Below, piece by piece: positions 4,685 to 8,325 of a stretch of 8,325 nt of DNA. The stretch spans positions 1 through 8,325 of the forward strand of contig JBDIBB010000161.1 of assembly GCA_039812685.1 (NCBI GenBank), written 5' to 3'. Source of the DNA: JBDIBB01 sp039812685 (lineage in GTDB: Bacteria > Acidobacteriota > Vicinamibacteria > Vicinamibacterales > JAFNAJ01). Made by a program: the position numbers and the translations under genes. How positions within the stretch are numbered: position 1 is the stretch's first letter; each line of letters starts with the position of its first letter. The notes under the pieces were generated by a model that was not told where the DNA came from, ran no database searches, and was given only the letters and a program-made list of their open reading frames with translations.

Positions 4685-6490
4685 ATGGGCCTGTACAAGC
4701 TCTGCTCCCACAAGGGCCGCCTCCGCGATCGCTGCGACCACGTCTGGTGGGGCAGCTTCCGCGGCGTGCGCGTGCGCTTGTCGAAGTGGGCCAACCGGGA
4801 CGTCACGCTGAAGACCGACGCCCAAGCCGTGCTCGAGGACGTGCGCGCGGCGATTCGATCGGGGACGTTCGACCCACGCGGACAGGTCGTCCGCGAGATC
4901 GCGCCGATGACGTTCCGCGAGTTCGCGGAGATCTACAAGGAACGTCACGCGATCGCGAAGGGGCTGTCGCTCGCGCGGACGATCGACTGGCGCCTGCGTC
5001 CGCTGCTCGAGCGCTTCGGCGACCGTGCGCTCGCCGACATCAAGACCGCCGACGTCGAGGACTTCATCGCCGACCTCCGCAAGCCCCGCATCGTCGGACG
5101 CGAGCCGGTGCCGCGGTCGATCACAGCAGCATCCGTGAACCGCACCGTCGAACTGCTGCGGCACATGATCAACTGGGCGGTCGGGCGCGAGTACATCGAC
5201 CGCACGCCGTTCCGCCGCGGCAGCGAGACGCTGATCAAGAAGCTGCTCGAGGACAACAAGCGGCGCCGGCGCCTGTCGGAAGAGGAAGAAGCGAAACTGC
5301 TCGCCGCAGCCCCACTGCACCTGCGCGCGATGATCATTGCGGCGCTCGACACGGGCATGCGGCGCGGCGAGATGCTCGCCCTGCGCTTCGCCGACATCGA
5401 CTGGACACGCGAGCTATTCGTCCTCCGCGGCGAGACGACGAAGAGCCGCAAGACGCGCATGGTGCCGATCTCGACCGAGCGGCTGCGTGCCGTTCTCGCG
5501 TGGCTGCGACTCGACGCCGAAGGGGAACCGAAGCCGGCTGACACGCCGATCTTCAGCAACGAGATCGGCGAACCGCTGCCCCACTTCCACGATGTGTGGC
5601 TGCGGACGGTGCTGAGAGCACATGGCGTTCGTCCGCGTTGGGCCGCCGGCCACGACTACAAGAGCCTGTCCACCGAGTGCAAGGCGGCGTATCGGCGCAT
5701 CGATCTTCGCTGGCACGACCTGCGCCACGAGTACGCCTCGCGCCTGGTTGAACGGGGCGTGCCGCTCGCCCAGGTGCGCGACCTGCTCGGCCACGCCTCC
5801 ATCACCACCACTGAGCGCTACGACACGCAGAAGCTCGAGAACCTGCGGGTGGCCGTCATTAGGCTGGAGCGCGGGCTGACGTTCTCGGCCGACGCCGCCT
5901 CGTGGACGCCAGCTCCCGAGTCGACCCCGCGCCCCGACCCAGACACCGACACCCGACCGCGGGTGGCCCCGGGCCGGATGCCCGGGACGCGTGAGCCCCG
6001 TGGCGATCGGGCTGGGCGCAGGCCGGTTACGCCCTTCGACAAAGCTCAGGGCGCGGTGAGCGACAGCCGAACCGCGAGCGGCCGCAGCGGGCCCGGCGCC
6101 GGTCAGGGGACAGGACCCGCGGTCGCCCCCGGTGAATCACCCGGCGCACAAATCACCGGTGACAATCTTTCAAGTTTCTTTCAAGAGTTGGGGTCACAAG
6201 CCCCGAACCAGCCCTCGGACGAGGCTCTCGCCACCCAAGCTAACGAACTGTCTGAATTGAACTTAGGAGTTTGGCTGGGAGGCAGGGATTCGAACTCGGA
6301 ACCACGCGATTCTGCAAGTGGCGGATGGCGCTGGACTTCTGGTTCTAACCGCTTGAGGTGCAGGCGGTTACGGCGCTCCGGTTCGAGCTCCGCCGTCCTC
6401 CCCAATCCTCCCGTTTCCCCCTCTGTTTTGGAGACAATCTGGAGACGGCTTCTCGCCTCACGAACGGGCCGAAATAGAGGCGCCACCTAG
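4685..6490 (+). CDS. Tyrosine recombinase (phage/ICE-type integrase) with a long non-homologous C-terminal extension
   Basis: The ORF encodes 601 residues. Residues 1-60 carry a Cys/His cluster (Cys7, His9, Cys17, His19) and a beta-rich arm-binding-like region. About 75-190 is the SAM-like core-binding domain (MTFREFAEIYKERHA onward). About 200-395 is the catalytic domain with a complete active site: Arg226 in DTGMRRGEM, Lys253 in TTKSRKTR, His344 and Arg347 in WHDLRHEYASRL, His370 in LLGHASITTTERY, and nucleophile Tyr379. Normal homologues end about 20 residues after the tyrosine, here near Phe400 (nt 5884). Residues 401-601 are Pro/Gly/Arg-rich, include the repeat-derived PFDKAQG and the tRNA-like GGRDSNSEP, and are probably read-through of att DNA. 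It catalyses site-specific integration and excision of the element. The gene starts three bases after the SRPBCC stop with only a weak AAGGG upstream, so translation is probably coupled. Confidence 0.88.
   Translation: MGLYKLCSHKGRLRDRCDHVWWGSFRGVRVRLSKWANRDVTLKTDAQAVLEDVRAAIRSGTFDPRGQVVREIAPMTFREFAEIYKERHAIAKGLSLARTIDWRLRPLLERFGDRALADIKTADVEDFIADLRKPRIVGREPVPRSITAASVNRTVELLRHMINWAVGREYIDRTPFRRGSETLIKKLLEDNKRRRRLSEEEEAKLLAAAPLHLRAMIIAALDTGMRRGEMLALRFADIDWTRELFVLRGETTKSRKTRMVPISTERLRAVLAWLRLDAEGEPKPADTPIFSNEIGEPLPHFHDVWLRTVLRAHGVRPRWAAGHDYKSLSTECKAAYRRIDLRWHDLRHEYASRLVERGVPLAQVRDLLGHASITTTERYDTQKLENLRVAVIRLERGLTFSADAASWTPAPESTPRPDPDTDTRPRVAPGRMPGTREPRGDRAGRRPVTPFDKAQGAVSDSRTASGRSGPGAGQGTGPAVAPGESPGAQITGDNLSSFFQELGSQAPNQPSDEALATQANELSELNLGVWLGGRDSNSEPRDSASGGWRWTSGSNRLRCRRLRRSGSSSAVLPNPPVSPSVLETIWRRLLASRTGRNRGAT
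5968..5986. repeat. 7-bp hairpin in the integrase C-terminal extension
   Basis: cccgggc (5968-5974) pairs with gcccggg (5980-5986) over a 5-nt loop. It lies about 85 nt past the end of the conserved integrase domain, in sequence that does not look conserved as protein. Confidence 0.35.
6030..6053. repeat. Interspersed 'TTCGACAAAGCTCAGG' repeat
   Basis: The core cccttcgacaaagctcaggg is flanked by a 6-bp inverted repeat, cgccct (6030-6035) with agggcg (6048-6053). In the integrase frame it reads PFDKAQG. I recall this motif and its reading PFDKAQG/PFDKLRA as very widespread interspersed repeats in environmental bacterial genomes, which occur in intergenic DNA and pseudo-coding tails. That is memory, not a search. 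Its presence argues that the integrase tail is repeat DNA. Confidence 0.5.
6166..6186 (+). repeat. Direct repeat pair, 11-nt period (candidate integrase arm sites)
   Basis: tctttcaag occurs at 6166-6174 and again at 6177-6185, exactly 11 nt apart, in a locally AT-richer stretch of this GC-rich window. A perfect palindrome, tcaccggtga, lies at 6153-6162 just before it. Closely spaced direct repeats with about one-helical-turn period are typical of arm-type sites bound by integrase N-terminal domains. That role is inferred. Confidence 0.4.
6273..6297 (-). other. tRNA 3'-end-like segment (T-loop plus CCA), candidate attachment core
   Basis: Read on the minus strand this gives gagttcgaatccctgcc followed by tcccagCCA. 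It has a T-loop TTCGAAT with the G53-C61 pair and a terminal CCA, like the 3' end of a bacterial tRNA. The 5' side of the T-stem does not pair properly (three of five pairs), and no anticodon or D-arm follows, so this is not a complete tRNA gene. On the + strand it begins a ~126-nt foldable block with outer arms gggagg (6277-6282) and cctccc (6397-6402). Internal hairpins are aaccgc (6347-6352) with gcggtt (6364-6369) and cggcg (6371-6375) with cgccg (6391-6395). tRNA 3' ends are the classic targets of tyrosine integrases. Confidence 0.45.
6429..6446 (+). repeat. Second direct repeat pair, 11-nt period
   Basis: tggagac occurs at 6429-6435 and at 6440-6446, again exactly 11 nt apart. It lies 27 nt beyond the foldable tRNA-like block, opposite the 6166-6185 pair. 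The sequence differs from that pair in both orientations, so a common binding protein is not shown. It may be a second class of arm site or binding site. Confidence 0.4.
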
Positions 6491-6664
6491 CAGTCCGTGG
6501 TGGAAGTGCCGCGTCGCGCCGAGACGGGCGCGGCGCCCGGATGGCCAGGCGCGACGACCGAGAATACGGCCAGTATTTGAGGGAGGAGCAACGCCGCCAG
6601 CCGGGATGCCCCGCCCGTCGGACGCAGCGCCACTTTCGCCACGGGCTGCTAGAGTCGCAGGAAT

Positions 6665-6705
6665 GTGATGCAGTGATGCGCCTGCGGTATGATCTAGCAT
6701 CATGC
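6665..6705 (+). promoter_or_regulatory. vapBC promoter and operator region
   Basis: A -10-like TATGAT (6688-6693) lies eight bases before the ATG at 6702, so the transcript would start at or beside the start codon, and no Shine-Dalgarno is present. A dyad, atgat (6689-6693) and atcat (6699-6703), covers the -10 and start codon. Upstream, gtgatgc occurs twice in tandem (6665-6671, 6673-6679), and its gatgc is the complement of gcatc at 6697-6701. RHH antitoxins commonly autorepress by binding such sites. No good -35 is visible. Confidence 0.5.
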
Positions 6706-6959
6706 GCACCACCATCACCCTGGACGAACGCCTGATGGCTCAGTTGAAGCGTCGAGCGGCCGAGCAGGGCACCTCCGTGAGCAAGCTCGTGGAGCAGGCC
6801 ATCCGGCTTTTCGTCCGTACGCCGCGAGCGCCCGCCGCGTCGCCAACGTTCGAACTGGTGACTTTCGGAAAGGGCGGGCGCTTCACCCGGCACAACATCG
6901 ACAAGACGTCCACCTTGATCGAAGCCGACGACATCGAGCGCTTCGCCGCCGGCAAGTAG
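6702..6959 (+). CDS. vapB: VapB-type ribbon-helix-helix antitoxin
   Basis: 85 residues. The N-terminus is a standard ribbon-helix-helix: beta strand MRTTITLDE (1-9), helix LMAQLKRRAAEQG (11-23), then TSVSKLVEQAIRLFV (24-38). Dimers of this fold bind operator DNA. Residues about 50-85 (ELVTFGKGGRF... IDKTSTLIEADDIERF) form the extended tail that in VapB proteins wraps the toxin and blocks its active site. It is followed after three bases by the PIN toxin gene, the normal antitoxin-first order. The promoter dyad supports autoregulation by VapB or the VapBC complex. Confidence 0.85.
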   Translation: MRTTITLDERLMAQLKRRAAEQGTSVSKLVEQAIRLFVRTPRAPAASPTFELVTFGKGGRFTRHNIDKTSTLIEADDIERFAAGK

Positions 6960-6962
6960 CCC

Positions 6963-7391
6963 ATGCAACTCCCGGACGTGAATGTGCTCATCTACGCCCA
7001 TCGCGAGGACGCGCCCGAGCACGAGCGCTATGCGGAGTGGGTCCGGAATCTGACCGCCGCTGACGCGCCGTTTGCGCTGTCGGACGTCGTGCTCTCCGGC
7101 TTCCTGCGCATCGTCACGAATCCACGCATCTTCGATCCTCCCACGCCGATGGATGCGGCGCTCGCGTTCTGCCAGCGCCTGGTGGATTGGCCGCGCGCCT
7201 CGCTCGTCACACCCGGCCGCCGACACTGGGAGATCTTCACGGTCCTGTGCCGGGACATCAAGGGGCCGCTCGTGACGGATGCGTACATCGCCGCGCTCGC
7301 CATCGAGCACGGGTGCGAGCTCGTCACGACCGACGGCGACTTCGCACGTTTCCCGGGCCTCCGGTGGCGCCATCCCCTGGCTGCGACGTAG
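6963..7391 (+). CDS. vapC: VapC-type PIN-domain ribonuclease toxin
   Basis: 142 residues forming a complete single PIN domain. The start motif MQLPDVNVLIYAHR supplies catalytic Asp5. LSDVVLSGFLRIVTNPRIF (39-57) holds the second acidic position as Asp41, where Glu is usual in this subgroup. GPLVTDAYIAALAIEHGCELVTTDGDFARF supplies Asp106, Asp124 and Asp126. The LPDVNVLIYAHR and FLRIVTNPRIF signatures match the TIGR00028-like VapC subgroup. VapC toxins cleave tRNA or rRNA and arrest growth when VapB is degraded. The gene starts three bases after vapB without its own Shine-Dalgarno, so translation is probably coupled. All acidic positions are kept, so activity is likely, but the RNA target cannot be predicted. 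Confidence 0.87.
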   Translation: MQLPDVNVLIYAHREDAPEHERYAEWVRNLTAADAPFALSDVVLSGFLRIVTNPRIFDPPTPMDAALAFCQRLVDWPRASLVTPGRRHWEIFTVLCRDIKGPLVTDAYIAALAIEHGCELVTTDGDFARFPGLRWRHPLAAT

Positions 7392-7470
7392 TGAGACCGC
7401 GCGCAGATGGATGGGCGGTCGAATCGCTGCTTGGCGAGGGGCGACACCCCGGAAACTCACTGTAGACTTG

Positions 7471-7498
7471 CCCGGACACGACGCGTTGAGTCGCCGGG
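7471..7498 (+). promoter_or_regulatory. Hairpin between vapC and hsdM
   Basis: cccgg (7471-7475) pairs with ccggg (7494-7498) and, after a 3-nt bulge, cgac (7479-7482) with gtcg (7490-7493), loop gcgttga. It ends 24 nt before the hsdM ATG. It could end vapBC transcription or control hsdM. No T-run follows. The rest of this 131-nt gap shows no clear promoter. Confidence 0.35.
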
Positions 7499-7522
7499 TC
7501 ACGATACCTGGCTCACAGTCTG

Positions 7523-8278
7523 ATGGCCGATCACACGTACTTCTCGAACCTGATTTGGAGCATCGCCGACCTGCTGCGCGGCCCGTATCGGCCGCCACAG
7601 TACGAGCGCGTGATGCTGCCGATGACCGTGCTGCGCCGCTTCGACTGCGTGCTGGCGCCGACGAAGGCGAAGGTAGTTGCGGAGCACGAGCGCAATAGGG
7701 GTGGCAAGGTCTCCGGCGACGCGCTCGACATACGGTTGAACAAGGTCGCGGGGCAGCGCTTCCACAACCATTCCCCGCTCGACTTTGCGCGGCTCAAGGG
7801 CGACCCGGACAACATCAACAAGCACCTGGTCAGCTACATCAAGGGCTTCTCGGCGAACGTTCGGCGCATCTTCGAGTACTTCGAGTTCGACGCCGAGATC
7901 GAGAAGATGCACGAGGCGAACATCCTGTACCTCGTGGTCAGCAAGTTCGCGGACGTCGACCTGCACCCGTCGAACGTCCCGAACGAGCAGATGGGTCTCA
8001 TCTTCGAGAACCTCATTCGCCGCTTCAACGAACTCGCGAACGAGACGGCCGGCGACCACTTCACACCTCGTGAAGTGATCCGCCTCATGGTCAACCTCCT
8101 GTTCATCCACGACGACGAGCTGCTCGCCACCGCGGGCACCGTGCGAAAGCTACTCGACCCGGCATGCGGAACCGGCGGCATGCTCGCCGAGGCGCAGCGC
8201 TACCTTCGAGAGCATCACGCGGACGCCAGACTCTACGTCTACGGGCAGGACGTAAGCGTTCGACCAACCCCGTGTTGA
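7523..8278 (+). CDS. hsdM: Type I restriction-modification methyltransferase subunit HsdM, truncated by an insertion
   Basis: Residues 1-243 are clearly HsdM. The N-terminal helical HsdM_N region begins MADHTYFSNLIWSIADLLRGPY, followed by the MTase lead-in (NEQMGLIFENLIRRF, GDHFTPREVIRLMVNLL) and SAM-binding motif I LLDPACGTGGML (Asp212-Gly219). After YVYGQD (Asp243) homology stops: eight unrelated residues and a TGA. Full HsdM proteins are about 500 residues, so the catalytic motif IV (NPPF/NPPY) and the C-terminal half are missing. The product cannot be an active adenine methyltransferase. The break coincides with the GTAAGCG sequence at 8252, interpreted as an insertion-sequence end. If hsdR and hsdS survive beyond, restriction without modification would be harmful, so they are probably lost or silent, or the insertion is not fixed in the population. 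Confidence 0.85.
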   Translation: MADHTYFSNLIWSIADLLRGPYRPPQYERVMLPMTVLRRFDCVLAPTKAKVVAEHERNRGGKVSGDALDIRLNKVAGQRFHNHSPLDFARLKGDPDNINKHLVSYIKGFSANVRRIFEYFEFDAEIEKMHEANILYLVVSKFADVDLHPSNVPNEQMGLIFENLIRRFNELANETAGDHFTPREVIRLMVNLLFIHDDELLATAGTVRKLLDPACGTGGMLAEAQRYLREHHADARLYVYGQDVSVRPTPC

Positions 8279-8325
8279 CGGCGCAGCGGGGACGTGGCCC
8301 GCGCGCCAAGGCGAGGGTCAGCGGG
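8252..8325. mobile_element. Probable left end of an IS66-family insertion sequence, partial
   Basis: HsdM homology ends at base 8251 and the next bases read GTAAGCG. As I recall the family, IS66 elements have terminal repeats starting GTAA, often GTAAGCG, and make 8-bp target duplications. The predicted duplicated target is ggcaggac (8244-8251). A short repeat, ccccg (8268-8272) with cgggg (8287-8291), follows. No transposase gene is reached before the window ends, so the assignment rests on the terminal motif and on the abrupt loss of HsdM homology. Confidence 0.5.

Noticed and set aside
4271..5320. 349-residue minus-strand ORF
   Set aside because: It lies opposite the SRPBCC and integrase genes, which have clear family motifs. 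The minus-strand product is a low-complexity Arg/Leu/Val/Asp shadow with no motif.
6270..6410. Complete tRNA gene
   Set aside because: The T-stem pairs badly in either orientation, no 7-nt anticodon loop with a 5-bp stem can be drawn, and the length is wrong. Only a 3'-end-like segment is supported.
6345..7598. 417-residue minus-strand ORF
   Set aside because: It covers vapB and vapC antisense. Those have diagnostic RHH and PIN motifs, and the minus product has none.
1..8325. CRISPR array
   Set aside because: No regularly spaced repeats of 23-47 nt were found. The only direct repeats are the short 7-9-nt pairs reported.

Overview
This is a high-GC bacterial accessory region in which every gene I accept is on the + strand. 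The gene families present and a small secreted glycine-zipper protein would fit a soil bacterium such as an Acidobacteriota/Vicinamibacteria-like lineage. That taxonomic guess is weak: there is no rRNA or marker gene here.

Layout. (1) 1-772: the remains of an unrecognised protein gene carrying one in-frame amber codon. (2) 825-2037: a two-gene, toxin-antitoxin-like unit. It has a winged-HTH regulator followed, with an 8-nt overlap, by an AbiEii-type nucleotidyltransferase. A 26-bp dyad covers the -10 box and start codon of the first gene. (3) 2038-2894: about 860 nt without a convincing gene but dense in inverted repeats, including a ~130-nt long-range foldable element and a perfect 15-bp palindromic hairpin. 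(4) 2895-3395: a small exported glycine-zipper protein. (5) 3396-3819: a second gene-poor gap. (6) 3820-6490: a recombination module made of an excisionase-like HTH protein, an SRPBCC/AHSA1 protein and a tyrosine recombinase with its full catalytic set. The recombinase ORF runs about 200 codons past its catalytic domain, through a common interspersed repeat, two pairs of 11-nt-period direct repeats and a tRNA-3'-end-like segment. That stretch looks more like attachment-site DNA than protein-coding sequence. (7) 6702-7391: a VapBC-type RHH antitoxin and PIN toxin with a dyad over the promoter and start codon. (8) 7523-8325: the first half of a type I restriction-modification HsdM gene. It loses homology exactly where a GTAAGCG sequence begins, which looks like the end of an IS66-family insertion sequence.

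Taken together this is a defence and mobility island: two candidate TA or abortive-infection modules, a type I R-M gene cut by an insertion, and an integrase/excisionase module that could have brought some of them in. The gene families are known. The parts that look least explained are the repeat-rich gap at 2038-2894, the att-like architecture inside the 3' end of the integrase ORF, and the paired autoregulatory, apparently leaderless promoters of the two TA-like units.
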